Notes: generated by a model from the sequence alone, not told the origin. DNA of 64,000 nucleotides from Bubalus kerabau (GCF_029407905.1 NC_073630.1:44541001-44605000); one strand, 5' to 3'; positions 20,888 through 32,640 are shown, counted from the stretch's first letter. Program-made: numbers and translations.

Positions 20888-21271
20888 GTGCAATGGACTG
20901 AATAACTATAACGTTGTCCCCACCTCCAGTTTATATGTCAAAACTGTAACCCCAGTTTGATAGTATTTTAATATGGGCCTTTAGGAATAATTAGGTCATG
21001 AGGGTAGAACCCTCCTGAGTGAGATTGGCGTAAGAAGAGGGCAGAAAGCCAGGTGGCTTTTTCCCACCACGTAAGCGACTTAACAGCAGCAGCAGCAAGG
21101 ATACACTGAGAAGTTGTCAGTGTGCAACCTAGAAAGGGGTTCTTACCAGAACCTGACCCTGCCGGCACCCTAATCTCAGAATTCAGCCCCCAGAACTGTA
21201 AGAAGTGTTTGTAGTTTAAGTCACCCAGTCTATGGTAATTTGTTATAGTGGCCAAATGGACTAAGACAATG
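20888..21271 (+). repeat. MLT1-type MaLR LTR, near full length
   Basis: Starts gcaatggactgaataactataac and passes through gggcctttaggaataattaggtcatgagggtagaaccctcctgag and gaactgtaagaagtgt. It ends agtcacccagtctatggtaatttgttatagtggccaaatggactaagac. This is the standard MLT1 layout of a solo LTR. Confidence 0.8.
21073..21097 (+). repeat. 25-bp BOV-A2 3' tail relic inside MLT1
   Basis: aagcgacttaacagcagcag plus agca matches the 3' end of BOV-A2 (usual form aagcgacttagcagcagcag...) with one difference. It interrupts the MLT1 sequence between cccaccacgt and aggatacactgag. Confidence 0.55.
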
Positions 21272-21929
21272 TTTATGAAGCACATATATGGAAGAGCTTT
21301 CATCTTTTTGAAAATAGAGTCTGTTCTTTTATGGTGTAACTTATTTCATGGAAAAGAAATGTTTTTAAACATTTGCCTATCTAATACATTTTGAATACTG
21401 AGGAAAATTTTTTCATTGCTTTTCCCCTGTATAAATAGCAATGGATTTCTCAGGCAAAGAAAGAGCTCAAGAAAAAATAAAATAGAATTTTAAGAGGTCA
21501 GTAAAACTTAAGGTTATATTTATTAGCGTTCAATAACAATTCCCAAGACAAATTACAAAATTCAAAATAACAAATTGGCTTAATGCTTGGGATCATTTAA
21601 TAAGCAAAAGGAATATTTTCTTAAAATTCTGTGATAGCTCAAATTAAAAATAACTTAAAGGTATTCAGCTCCATCAAGGCTCTGTCTCCATGTTGTACTA
21701 CAGATGATGCAAAATTCTCTTTGTGCATAAAGACTCAACTTCTGGGACTTTGGAAGACACTTAGGGTTTTGAGAAATTAATACATTTATCTCCAGTGAAA
21801 AATAAGAGTCCTCAAACTCATCAGAAGCAACAATTCAAATTATTACTGAATATGAGCATAAAATGCACATTTGGAATATGCATGGAGTATTTTAAAAGAT
21901 GGAAATTGATTTCAATAACTCAGATTTAC
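21272..21929. other. AT-rich unassigned DNA
   Basis: No recognised repeat or gene over about 660 bases. Confidence 0.45.
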
Positions 21930-22110
21930 ATTAGTGCTTCATAAACTTAAGCTGCCTTGCAATCACTTGGGTGCCTGTTAGAAGTACAAAGTGTCAGGTC
22001 TGGTCCCAAGATGTGAATGTGAAAACAGAACCAGAGAATCTGCATGAGAATCAAGCACCCTGGATATTCAGGTCCCAGGGATCCCCAGATGGAAAACAGT
22101 GGTCCTGGAT
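21930..22110. repeat. MER5A-type hAT DNA transposon fossil
   Basis: agtgcttcataaac, then cttgcaatcacttgggtgcctgttagaagtac, ggtctggtcccaag, agagaatctgcatgag and finally aacagtggtcctgga follow the MER5A consensus. Non-autonomous element, long inactive. Confidence 0.65.
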
Positions 22111-22200
22111 GCGATGAAAACAAAGAAACAAAAATCCACTTCTAATAAGGAAATATTAAAGCACTGTACATACATTCCTGAATATTTTCACACACTTTGA

Positions 22201-22405
22201 TTAGTGGCTCAGCAGTAAAGAATCTGCCTGCAATGCAGGAGACATCGGTTCGATTCCTGGGTCAGGCAGATTTCCTAGAGGAGGGCATGGAAACCCAATC
22301 CAGCGTTCATGCTTGGAATATCTCATGGACAGAGGAGCCTGGCAGGCTGTGGTCCATGGGGTTGCAAAGTGTTGAACACTACTGAAGTGACTGAGCATGC
22401 ACACA
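22201..22405 (+). repeat. Bov-tA SINE
   Basis: Starts ttagtggctcagcagtaaagaatctgcc and ends ctgaagtgactgagcatgcacac. The box region ggttcgattcctgg is intact. The first bases of the head are missing, and no exact duplication remains. Confidence 0.85.
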
Positions 22406-23455
22406 ATTTTATAATTAATGATCCACGTATGCTTTGACTCATAAAACGAGCACTTTCTATTTGGAAATTATCAAAATAACAGTGTAAGGCAAAAGTATTC
22501 CATTCTCACTTTTCTGTCTTCCCTAAACCATCCTGGCATCACTGGATCCTCACTTCTTTCCTTGGGGATGACTTAACTGATGGGTAAATATGAAAATGAT
22601 AACTTCCCTGTTCTGCTTAATTTCTCTCCATTTTCACTCTGGAAGCAAACTGCCCAATGAGAGCAGGTCTCTCCTGTGCTCCTCCAAGCCTAAGTCTCCC
22701 CAGGCAGCACCACCCTACCCAGGCTATGTGCGAGGGTCCATCCAGGGCAGCATTGCCTCTGACTGAGAGGTTCCCTAATTCTGGACCAGTCAGCAGGACC
22801 ACGTGGCTCTCATACCACACTGAAGCTTCTGACCTGGTTTCTATCATTAACAGACCACATTAACACACTACACTCCCACTTCTTTATATTAGTTCTTATT
22901 CCTTTAGAACAAGGTGTGGGTAAGAGGGGGTGATGCTTATCCTGCTCCTTTCAGAACCTTGAGAGTCAGAGTCAGAAGGGCTGTTGTCAGATACACATGT
23001 CAATATCACAGTAGGAATATTGGTCGTTGACCCAAAGATTGAAACCAACAAGCCATGTCTGTACCATTTTATTTAAAAAGAAGCCTATAGTGTTGTATTT
23101 CTTTTATCCTTTTACTTATTCCATACTATAAAAAGAAAGAAATGGAAGGTAAAAATTCATACTATCCAAATCACACGTTGAGGTGTTGAAAAATACTTAA
23201 AAATTTATAGGCAACAATAACACAGGTTTATGACTAACTCTCAATCTCAGCTTTAGGATGTTTACTTAAATCTCTAAAGTGTCATTCAACTCATCTATTA
23301 TCTATCTGATTTGCACTTACAACAGGCATAAACATTTAGTTAGAATATACTGACAGAACAATATTGGAAAGTCATTTCATTTCTCTAACTTTCAGTTTCT
23401 TCATCCATAAATATTTTTTTTCTCTTCATATATATTTTTGCAGTTTTTTAAGTTT
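22406..23455. other. unassigned DNA
   Basis: About 1 kb. A C-rich segment at 22650-22760 opens frames on both strands, but I see no protein similarity or known repeat. Confidence 0.45.
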
Positions 23456-23571
23456 TATTTTTTGGCCTCACTGTACAGCATGTGGGAATCTACTTCCCAG
23501 ACCAGAAATCAAATCCATGTACCCTGCTTTGGAAGCAAGGAGTTTTAACCACTGAACTGCCAGGGAAGTCT
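23456..23571 (-). repeat. CHR-type tRNA SINE
   Basis: Begins with the T-rich tail (ttattttttggcctcactgtacagcatgtggg) and ends with the head aaccactgaactgccagggaagtc. Orientation opposite to the copy at 7345. Confidence 0.7.
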
Positions 23572-23734
23572 CTTCTCTTTGCAAATTTGTGGCAAAAATA
23601 TAATGGGAGTACCTATCATAGTGATTTATAAGTAATAAAAATCATTATGAATTATTATTACTTTTATGAATTAGTATTCCTATTACTCAGGAATTTTTCT
23701 TTTTTTTTTCTCAAGGAATCAGGTAACTCTGCTC

Positions 23735-23949
23735 TATGCATGCAGTGTGCTCAGTCATATCTGACTCTCTGCGACCCCAGACTGTAGTCCACAAGGCTCC
23801 TCTGTCCATGGGATTCTCCAGGCAAGAATACTGGAATGGGTTGCCATTCCCTTCTCCAGGGGATTTTACTAATCCAGGATCAAACTCACATCTCCTGTCT
23901 CCTGCATTGACAAGCAGATTCTTTACCACTAGTGCCACCTGGAAAGCCT
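23735..23949 (-). repeat. Bov-tA SINE
   Basis: Runs gcatgcagtgtgctcagtcatatctgactc to ttaccactagtgccacctggaaagcc. Near-duplications aaggaatca and aaggaaatc lie outside its ends. First of three SINEs in the same orientation within 800 bases. Confidence 0.85.
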
Positions 23950-23990
23950 AAGGAAATCCTAGGTGCCCTGGGACAGGTGCTCTATATGCT

Positions 23991-24201
23991 GTGCTGTGCT
24001 TAGTCACTCAGTTATGTCCAACTCTTTGCGACCCCATGGACTGTAGCCCACGAGGCTCCTCTGTTCATGAGGATCCTCCAGGAAAGAATACTGGAATGGG
24101 TTGCCATGCCCTCCTCCAGGGGATCTTCCCAACCCATGGATGGAACCCAGGTCTCCTGCCTTGCAGACAGATTCTTCACCAGCTGAGCTAACTGGGAAGC
24201 C
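23991..24201 (-). repeat. Bov-tA SINE
   Basis: Bounded by an exact 13-bp duplication tgctctatatgct at 23978-23990 and 24202-24214. Tail side begins gtgctgtgcttagtcactcag; head ends ctgagctaactgggaagcc. Confidence 0.92.
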
Positions 24202-24211
24202 TGCTCTATAT

Positions 24212-24515
24212 GCTGCTGCTGCTGCTAAGTCACTTCAGTCGTGTCCGACTCTGTGTGACCCCATAGACAGCAGATGACCAGGCTCCCCTGTCCCTCGGAT
24301 TCTCCAGGCAAGAACACTGGAGTGGGTTGCCACTTCCTTCTCCAATGCATGAAAGTGAAAAGTGAAAGTGAAGTCGCTCAGTCGTGTCTGACTCCTAGTG
24401 ACCCCATGGACTGTACCCCACCAGGCCCCTCCATCCATGGGATTCTCCAGGCAAGAGCACTGGAGTGGGGTGCCATTGCCTTCTCCAGTGCGACCCCATA
24501 GACGGCAGCAAAAAC
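24212..24515 (-). repeat. BOV-A2 SINE with TGC tail
   Basis: Starts with a (TGC)n tail fused to the right-hand duplication of the preceding Bov-tA. It has both Bov-A monomers joined by aatgcatgaaagtgaaaagtg and ends ccattgccttctcc. An extra agtgcgaccccatagacggcagc fragment follows to 24510. Confidence 0.88.
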
Positions 24516-24524
24516 AAACAAACA

Positions 24525-24835
24525 AATATAAACTCATGTTTCCTGTGCTCAAGGAGTTTTTACTTAAAAGAAGAGATGCAAGAAACAGTGGAAGCAAAAA
24601 ATACTGAGAAAAAGAGAGAGGATAGGAGAGTGGATTTTGTGCAGTAAGAGTTATAAGGAAAGAGGAGATTAAAGACACGAGAGGAGAATGGGTTCAATAT
24701 ATATAAAGATATCCTAGACTTGCATGGATGGAAGGGGCAGGCAGGTAATTTCAGGAAGGCAGACACATGGGCAGAATCAGACAGGAGCAAACGTGCTGTG
24801 AGCGCTCCAGTAGTCAGGCAAGACGATTTCCTGTC
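24525..24835 (-). repeat. probable L2 fragment
   Basis: tgctcaaggagtttttactt, a purine-rich middle, and tttcaggaaggcagacacatgggcagaatcagacaggagc broadly follow the antisense L2 pattern. Homology is weak. Confidence 0.35.
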
Positions 24836-25157
24836 CCTTAGCAAGCAGCTCACTAAGGATTGTTCTTCTCTTCAAGGTAACTTGGATGCACGCCAACGTT
24901 TCAATTACAATTTTTGATAAGAATCAAAATATGGCAAACATATGGTTTTTAAAGCTCTCTGTAAAAAAGTCTCTTTGGATTATCTTTAGCCAACTTTTCT
25001 AGCTTTCAAAGGAAAAGCAGAGCTAATATGGACCAACTGGTGGTGAGACAGGACAAGACCAAGTCCAATGTTAAGGTTCAGAATTCTCTCCTACAAAGTA
25101 CACTTGTTATCAAGTTAGAAAATGTTTGGGGAAGATTATTTTAATTAGGAGGTATAG
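24836..25157. other. unassigned DNA
   Basis: No recognised repeat or gene. Confidence 0.4.
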
Positions 25158-25167
25158 TACATAAATG

Positions 25168-25398
25168 GGCTTCCCCAGTGACTCAGTGGTAAAGAATTCA
25201 CCTGCAATGCAGGAGACACAAAAGACATGGGTTGGATCCCTGGGTCAGGAAGATCCCCTGGAGGAGGAAATGGCAACCCACTCCAGTATTCTTGCCTGGA
25301 GAATCCCAGGGACAGGGGAGCCTGGTGGGCTACAGTCCATGGGGTCGCACAGAGTACGACTCAACTGGGGAACTGAGTGTAAACACAAGCACAAGCAT
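25168..25398 (+). repeat. Bov-tA SINE
   Basis: Exact 10-bp duplication tacataaatg at 25158-25167 and 25399-25408. Head gggcttccccagtgactcagtgg; tail ends in an aaacacaagcacaagcat microsatellite-like end. Confidence 0.92.
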
Positions 25399-25408
25399 TA
25401 CATAAATG

Positions 25409-25636
25409 TTCTCTAGCCTCCTGAGGACTCCACGGGAGAGAGGAATCTCTCATTTGTTTACTTTGTTTCAACTTTAAGTAATCTTATTTAGTCAAAGAGA
25501 CAAAGCAGAGAAGGAAATAAGAATGCCATTAACTTTGTTGTACCTCTCTACCTGGGATTTGCTTTCACTCTTTTCCAGCATAGTTATGATATAGTCAGCA
25601 CTCATCCACATTTTGGAGAAGGTATTCAAAGAAGGA
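25409..25636. other. unassigned DNA
   Basis: Short single-copy-looking spacer. Confidence 0.35.
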
Positions 25637-25915
25637 AATCAGTCCTGAATAGTCATTGGAAGGACTGATGCTGAAGCTGAAACTGCAATTTGGCCACCTG
25701 ATGGGAAGAATTGACTCATTGGAAAAGACCCTGACTCTGGGAAAGACTGAAGGCAGGAGGAGAAGGGGACGACAGAGATGAGATGGCTGGATGGCATCGC
25801 TGACTCAATGGACATGAGTTTGAGTAAGCTCTGCGGGTTGGTGATGGACAGGGAAGCCTGGCATCCTGCAGTCCATAGGGTCGCAGAGTCGGACACGATT
25901 GAGCGACAACAGAAC
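25637..25915 (+). mobile_element. BovB LINE, short 3' end copy
   Basis: aaatcagtcctgaatagtcattggaaggactgatgctgaagc to cggacacgattgagcgacaac: the last roughly 280 bases of BovB. One small deletion removes the tactccaatac to gcaat region. The coding remnant is the C-terminal BovB segment, with frame breaks. Confidence 0.85.
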
Positions 25916-27188
25916 TTAACTGACGCAAGGAAAGGATGGCTAATTAGTCAATTCCTATCCTACATCCCTGTGTATATCTGGAATTGTACTCCAGACAATA
26001 ATGGTACCTCTGTGCCTTTATGATGCAAAACATAAAGCACATCCCAGAGTGAAGAAGACAGCACTGCAAGGAAGCACCACGAATGACATCATTTATAATG
26101 GAATGAGTGAAAGTTCTTTAAAAGGAGGTGACATGGTATAGATGGCATGGCATAAGATCTCAAGCAATTCCTGTTCACTTCAAGAATCTCCCTCCTTTCC
26201 TAGCCTGAGGAAATTCTTTTAAAGGAGCTGACAGAATTTCCTTAAAAAATTATTCTAGCACTTAAACTGTTCTCTAAAGAACAGTCCTTCTGGAATTGTA
26301 GTCGGGTGAGATTTGTTTCAAGCAAACATTTCTAGACTCACCTTAGATAGCCACTGGCAAGAATGGTTCTTATTGTTGTAAAATGTGTGCATTTGAAATA
26401 TATTAGCTAGGCAGGTCAATTCAGAGGTTTACAAAGATTTTGCAGCTACAGAGTTTCTTTGCTGATTCTGCATCTTCATTGAAAATACCTAAAAAATACC
26501 AACAAAATGCTAAGCTATTCGTTCATTTTACCATTGATGTATTCTAGGAGAGATAAATAACAATACTGAAGCCAGTGTACTATTTTGATCATTATATTTT
26601 TAGTCTAAAATCTTGTTAGGGACCTACAGCTTATGTACAAATTTGTAATGGAGATATATTTTCTAAAAGATTTTAGCTTTGCAACCTTTATTGTCATAAA
26701 GGAAGGCATTCGGGTCATTCCCCCTGTCTCTGTGAACATTTTCAATAACAGGAAGGAGTTAATTCTGCTTTTCACTGAGGTGATGTTTAAAAGGCTCTGC
26801 TAATTTCTCCTTCAATGCACCAGTGATATTTAGGAATTGCTGAATATAGTGAAGACAGATGTGGGATTTGGGTGTTTGTTCAGGTGCTTCTGGTTTCTAA
26901 TTATTTTATCATTATCCATTTCCCCCTGTAATTTGTTTAAATTTGGAATTACATCACCAATATATCTCATTGCTGCCAGGTCTTCAATATTCTCCTGTTT
27001 ATTCATTAGAGAGTTTCTGTTACCAAACCATTAAGAACCATGAATTTACTGAGATATAAAGTCACTCATGTACTTAGTTCTATTTAAATAGATGTCTGGA
27101 AAAACACTTATTCCAAATATACTACCTTGACCTTTCTAATCCAGGAAGCTTAGAGTATTTCTTCAGTTGTAGAAACTTAAGGGAAAAA
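25916..27188. other. AT-rich unassigned DNA
   Basis: About 1.3 kb of single-copy-looking sequence with no interspersed repeat that I recognise. Confidence 0.45.
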
Positions 27189-27389
27189 GGCTTCCCTGGT
27201 GGCTCTAGTAAAGAACCTGCCTGCCGAGGCAGGAGATGAGGTTTCATCCCTGGGTGGGGAAGATCCCCTGGAGGGCATAGCATTCCACTCCAGTATTCTT
27301 GCCTGGAGAGTCCCATGGGCAGCGGAACCTGGTGGGCTACCATCCATAGGGTCACAAAGAGTCGGACACAACTGAAGTGACTCAGCACA
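27189..27389 (+). repeat. Bov-tA SINE
   Basis: Head ggcttccctggtggctctag, box gtttcatccctgggtgggg, tail ggtcacaaagagtcggacacaactgaagtgactcagcac. Slightly shortened in the middle (ccctggagggcatagc). Confidence 0.87.
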
Positions 27390-27439
27390 GAGGAAAGAAA
27401 GAAAAACAACGTAGCACTTACAAGGAAGGTTGGAGAGAA

Positions 27440-27600
27440 AAAAACATGAGTTCTAGCTTCTGAAGTCTGTGGTTCACTCTGGTTCTGCTATTTGGTTACT
27501 CAGAAATGAGACAAGTTCCTTAGCCCCTTTGAACAAATGTTTTCGCCTATAAAAGTGGTTATTGAAAATAACCTATGCACTATTCGATATGTGGCAGAAC
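27440..27600 (+). repeat. MIR SINE fragment
   Basis: ctggttctgctatttggttactcagaaatgagacaagttccttagccc then tgttttcgcctataaaagtgg follows the MIR core order. Confidence 0.55.
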
Positions 27601-27831
27601 CCAGTCTAGTATAAATTGCAACACAAAGTATTCAGAATCAGCATAAGGAAAATTATGTTTTTAGCAGTTCTGCTCTCAACATTTAAGAGGATTTCTACCA
27701 GAAGTTTTGTTAAGAAGGGAGAGTGAAGCAGTCATTAAAAAATCTGAGTTACAAAAGGGTATGTGCCCTGTCTCAAAATTATTCCATGATTCAAAACCAC
27801 TGTATGATTTTGAAGATCTACAAAGTTGACA

Positions 27832-27960
27832 TCGATCTTATGGATGAGGAAACTGAGGTTCAAGAACTTTGGTGACTTGCATAAAGCACACAGCGAGCAT
27901 GTTTCAGGGGTAGCATTTGACCAGTGTGTGTCTGTTTTCAAGGTTCAGTGTCTCCTAGAC
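27832..27960 (-). repeat. MIR-like fragment
   Basis: tcttatggatgaggaaactgaggttcaagaactttggtgacttgcataaagcacacagc is the classical reverse-complement MIR stretch. Confidence 0.65.
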
Positions 27961-28799
27961 TCAATATTGTCCTGCGCCTACAACCAAGTTCTACCATTAA
28001 GTCACAAAGGAACTCTGTGGAGCTCATTACTTCTTCATGACCTGTAATAGGGAGTTTGACTGGATGGGATTTCGTATTTGCCTACTCACAGTATCTCTGA
28101 TTCTTGGTCTCAGACTGTCACATACACAGAATATCCCACATTTCTACTTTAGATGGACACAGGCATACCTCTCAAAAGAGACATTATGTTCCCTCCTTAC
28201 TATGTAAATGTGTCTCAGTAAAATGCATATATTAGTAATGCTCAGGAAATATTTATTAATAATAGTCATAATTTTATGTATTCTAATTTTTCTCCTCAAT
28301 GCATACAGGTCCAGGAATTACTTCATCTAGGGAAAAAAGGTTTTGTTTTTGTTCAATAAATAATCTTATGCCTACTAAACGCCAGTCTTGATGGTTCAAA
28401 ATGGTCATGATGATAGATAAGAGGTGGAAATCATTTCATAAAGGAAGTGCATCTTGATTGACAAGAAAGCAGAACAGAAAGAGCGTCATCAAGCCACAAT
28501 GAGAACTTCTTATCTGTACGTAATTATGAGTCCTCATGTTAGACTACAAGGCATTAGCAATTCAGCCCTAAGACAGGGCTTGGTAACATTGGGCTTGCTC
28601 ACATGGTCTTTAGTGTCCACCTTCAGAATGTCCCCTGGTCGACAGCACACAGTGGCACTGCAGTGATCCCAGTGCAGAGAGCCCTGGGCACTCCTACGTT
28701 ACCGCAGGGCAGGCAAACTTGTGCCATAACTTTGAAAACCAATTTGATCTCAAATACATATCAAGATACTCCAAACAGTCCATTGTCTTGTTCCAATCA
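27961..28799. other. unassigned DNA
   Basis: About 840 bases with no known repeat or gene; small frames of 70-73 codons at 28454-28824 overlap each other and have no motif. Confidence 0.45.
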
Positions 28800-29240
28800 T
28801 TTTTCTTCTAAGATCCTGTCCTAAGAAAATAATTCAAAATATATAAGTAATTTCACACCCAAAGATTTTATTACAGAATTTTTCAAATACTGGACAAATG
28901 CAAATAATTTGTATGTCCTAAAATCAGGGTAAGTAAATTATGTTACACACATTTATAGAGCATAATGTAGGTATTAAAATATTTATGAAAGATCTATAAT
29001 CTAATAAAAAAATTTTACTCCTTTGTTGAATTTAAAGCTACATCAAATTTTTTACATGCAGTATTATTAAGTTTAAAGAAACAAATCTATGTGTATAAAA
29101 ACCTGAAAGTAAATAAGTAAAAATATTACCAATGGTTATTCTTCGAATGGTGAGATTGTTGGCATTTTAGTCATGTTTTTTTCTTTTTGTATATTTATAA
29201 ACTTCTTATAGCGATTGTTTATTACTTTTGTAATGAAAAA
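28800..29240 (+). repeat. old L1 (L1M-type) 3' region
   Basis: aatacctggac-like text (caaatactggacaaatgcaaat), aagtaaattatgttacacac, gcataatgtaggtattaaaat, atgaaagatctataa and a terminal tttgtatatttataaacttcttatag follow the order of the 3' end of ancient L1 elements. No intact coding. Confidence 0.5.
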
Positions 29241-29373
29241 CATTCCCCTTCAGGTTTGATTTCCAATGCTATAATTCATGCTTAAATGCACTCTAATGAC
29301 TTACAAATATATGTAAATAAAAAGACTTTATATGTATATAAAAACAGAAATTGTATTTGATTGTACCTCAACC

Positions 29374-29598
29374 CAATGGTTCTCAGTATTGTGGGAGGTG
29401 ATTTTGCCTACCCTTCTTCCCCTCGGGGGATTCAACAGTTTCTGGAGACACTGTGGTAGTGTGAGTCTGGGGACATGTGCTACTGGCATTTAGTAGGCAA
29501 AGGCCTGGGATGTCAATAGCCCTATCTTGCAGAGAACAGCATCCTCCACAAAAAATCACACAGCCAACAAATGCCAATAGTGAAGTTGAGAAACCCTG
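29374..29598 (+). repeat. MER20 hAT DNA transposon fossil
   Basis: Starts caatggttctcagtattg, contains tttctggagacactgtgg and gtgctactggcatttagtaggcaaaggcctgggatg, and ends aatgccaatagtgaagttgagaaaccctg. This matches MER20 from end to end, including the terminal inverted repeats. Confidence 0.8.
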
Positions 29599-29729
29599 TC
29601 TTTTATACCAAATGGTTAAAAATTAAATTAGCTCAAGACTATGATGGGAAATCTGACTTTATTACCAGAACCTTTGAATAAACTTGCCTATCTATCAACT
29701 ATCCATCCATCTACTCACTCCCAGACACA

Positions 29730-29941
29730 GAGAGTATGTAGATAAGTGCTCCTCTTATGTGGGGCTTGAAGTTTAGTGAAAGAGAAAGGCAGAGAAATCA
29801 AGGGCTTAATGTAGTTTGAAGTGCTAAGATGGAGTGCTTTGGAATAATACAAGTTGGAACTCCATCCAACTAGGCAGTTCAAGGGAGGTTTTCTAGAAGA
29901 GATGGTTCCTCAGTAGAGCTTAAAGAAGGAGTTAATCAGGT
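29730..29941 (-). repeat. L2 LINE fragment, left of a Bov-tA
   Basis: ggggcttgaagtttagtgaaag, gtgctaagatggagtgctttgg, then ggcagttcaagggaggttttctagaagag and cttaaagaaggagttaatcagg is the antisense L2 3' UTR order (gaaggcctccctgagg... reversed). Confidence 0.55.
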
Positions 29942-30150
29942 CAGGTGGTACTAATGGTACGGAATTCACCTGTCAATGCAGGAATTACAAGAGACACAGG
30001 TTTGATTCCTGAATCAGGAAGATCTCCTGGAGGAGGAAATAGCAACCCAATCCCAGTATTCTTGTCTGGAAAACTCCATGGACAGAGGAGCCTAGCAGGC
30101 TACAGTCCATAGGGACACAGAGTCGGACATGACTGAGTGAGCACAAGTAC
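29942..30150 (+). repeat. Bov-tA SINE inserted in L2
   Basis: Duplication aatcaggt at 29934-29941 and 30151-30158. The head is degraded (caggtggtactaatggtacggaattc); the tail ggacacagagtcggacatgactgagtgagcac is clear. Confidence 0.88.
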
Positions 30151-30158
30151 AATCAGGT

Positions 30159-31140
30159 GAGGACCAATAATGGGCATTTTATTCTAGAAGGAGGGACAAT
30201 CATAGAGCAGGCAAAGGCATGATGCATGAAATAGCACAGGGTGCTTGGGAAATAATGAGTTGGGTGGTATTGCAAAATAAAAGTTACGGTGGGGAAGAGG
30301 CAGAAAAGCCACAGAGCTGAAGTATCTTTTCTGCCTCAGGAAGTCAAGGAACATTTTTCAAAGAAGGTAGAATATGAGCTAAGAGTTGAAGGTTTAAAAG
30401 ATGTTTTCAGGAATATGAGGAAGGAAAGGCATTCTAGGAGAGAGAATTGCAAAATTATGGTAGCTGGAGACAACACAAAATGCTCAGAGAACGTCAGTAT
30501 AGTGTTGCTGAAACATGAAGTTGAGAAGAAAGAGGAAAAGAAAAAGGAGAAATGACCAGAGATGAGGTTGAACAGGAAGCATTGGTCTGATAGAGACTTT
30601 ATTTTATAAATGAAATAGAAGAATCTTGAGCATCAGCTCAGTCACCAGGTCTAGAAAAACTTCCCTCTTGAGAATATGAAGTCAGATTGGAATAAGGCGG
30701 GATGGGGGTGGAGTTAAGATGAGACAAGTGTACTGATTTAAAGGGACAAGCCATTAAAGATGCGGTGAGAAACCCACGGATGCATATTTGTGGTGCCTCC
30801 ATGATATACTTTGTCTTTCTCTGGACCCTGTGGAAACACAGGGAAAATTCACTCTATGCTGGGGTAGCATGGTCTCTTCTCCAGCTGAGGAGAAAGAAAT
30901 ATAAATGAACACAAAGTTAAGACTTGGGGAAGGATTACTATTATCAAGGGTACATTGTATGACATACATCAGGACTGACAGAATTCAGATTAAGGAGGAA
31001 ATGTGGTATTAGAGAGAGGGTAGGTTTTGATCTGGGCTGAAATGGGAAAATATGGTTGGCATTTGAATAAGAGAAGGTATTGTGGGAGAAAAGGAAAGAA
31101 TACGAGGCAGAACTTAGAAACTGGGATCAACACGAAGCGT
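30159..31140 (-). repeat. L2 LINE, antisense, two adjoining pieces
   Basis: Continues the L2 cut by the Bov-tA: gggcattttattctagaagg, gagcaggcaaaggcatgatgcatgaaatagc. A second piece resumes around 30340 (aaggaacatttttcaaagaaggtagaatatgagctaagagttgaagg, then gaaaggcattctagg). Beyond about 30750 the match is weak. The 88-codon Lys/Glu-rich frame at 30289-30555 is the purine-rich L2 antisense strand, not a gene. Confidence 0.5.
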
Positions 31141-31199
31141 TCTTGAATATTCAAAACTAGATTATATCAACTGTCAGTGGTTCCCAAGGATGTGCGATG

Positions 31200-31490
31200 C
31201 TGAATGCTTCCAAGTATCACTCAGATTCAGCTCAAAGGTCACTTCTGTGAGTCCTTTCTGATATTCCCCACCTTCTGAACAGTACTGGTCAGTCTTTTCT
31301 AATGTCTCCCTATACCTTGTAAACATTTGAGACCAGGAAAATTTACTAATTTGTCTGTGTGTAAACCTCTTTAGCCAAAATTATGCCCTTAAGTTCCCAA
31401 TTACCAATATCTTTAAGTTTCCAGTACACTGCCTGGTTACACAGATCACTTAAAAAAACCTTTGTTTCATGGATGATTGAATGAATGATC
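31200..31490 (+). repeat. L2 LINE 3' end
   Basis: cagattcagctcaaaggtcacttctgtgagtcctttctgatattcc, then ataccttgtaaacatttgagacc, and ccagtacactgcctggttac with a terminal gattgaatgaatgat is the sense L2 3' UTR including its tail. Confidence 0.65.
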
Positions 31491-31539
31491 ATATTTAGTA
31501 ATAGGTACAATGGAAGTTAAGCATAAAGGCAGCAATGAT

Positions 31540-31755
31540 ACTAACTCTTTAAGTCATACAATGTATTTGGTGATAATTTTAAGAAATATCATTTAATTTA
31601 CTTCTCACAATAATTCTATGAGGTAGCTACTATTATTCTCCCCATTTTTGAAAGAACTGATGTTCAAGGTGGTTATAAATCTTGCCCAAGACCATATGGA
31701 CCATCAAAATCAGAGCTGTGAACTGAGTTCAGGTCTGTCACACTTCAAAGAACAT
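31540..31755 (-). repeat. MIR SINE
   Basis: atcatttaatttacttctcacaataattctatgaggtagctactattattctccccattttt, then gatgttcaaggtggttataaatcttgcccaagaccatatgg gives the reverse-complement MIR over about 200 bases. Confidence 0.7.
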
Positions 31756-32640
31756 GAAATTACCCACTATTTATATATTTTCCATTTTCAAGAGAATTCA
31801 AACTTATGGTGATTTTACTTAAAAAAAATTGTTGATTCAATGTATTTGTCCTCAACTCAAAAGACTCAGTATGTTAATAATATGAGGACCAGTTTACTTT
31901 AAAGAGTTGAAATGTGTTTTTTAACAAACCTACAAGATAAGGGTTTATAAACTCAGTGAAAAAAGCAAAATGCCTCTGTATCCAAGAGGCAATGAAACCT
32001 AAACAAAAATCAGTAAGAAGAGGGGACCCTAACTGTCTAGCCACAGCATTGACTCATTGTGTAACACGATCATGTGGATGGCTTCATTTATAATATAGTC
32101 GTCAAAATTATCCTAGAAATTGGGAAATTAGGGGAAGGGAAAACATTGCACAAGCAAATACATCCTATTTTAAATCACTTGCTAATTTGGCAGATAACTT
32201 CATCAACATCAACCCCAAAGGACTAGATATGCATCTACTCCGTGAGACCAAAGGGCTCAAAAAACCTAGACAAGTTTCCCAAAGGCAAGATCTCATCAAC
32301 CTGAGATCATTTCTCAACCAGCTCTTTTATTGCCAACTCTCAGTGTAGGGGTTGGCACCTTAGAGCAAAAGGTCAAATTCACCCTGCTACCTGCTTTTGA
32401 CCTTTCAGCTATGTTATTTTACATTTACAATGGTTAAAAAATAAAAGTAAAAAATATTTTATGACATGAAAATTATATGAAATTTGGATATGTGTCCATA
32501 AATATTTATTGGAAGACAGCCACACCCATTTATTTTTATACCTTTTGTGCTGCAACAACAAAGTTGAATAGTTAAATAGACTGCATGACCCACAAATACT
32601 ATGATACTTACCATACAAAAAGTTGACTGGCAACTGTTCT
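31756..32640. other. AT-rich unassigned DNA
   Basis: About 880 bases without recognised repeats. The 74-codon frame at 32409-32633 (minus) has no motif. Confidence 0.45.

Noticed and set aside
30289..30555. 88-codon Lys/Glu-rich frame as a small gene
   Set aside because: It lies in the purine-rich antisense strand of an L2, which gives Lys/Glu-rich frames by composition.
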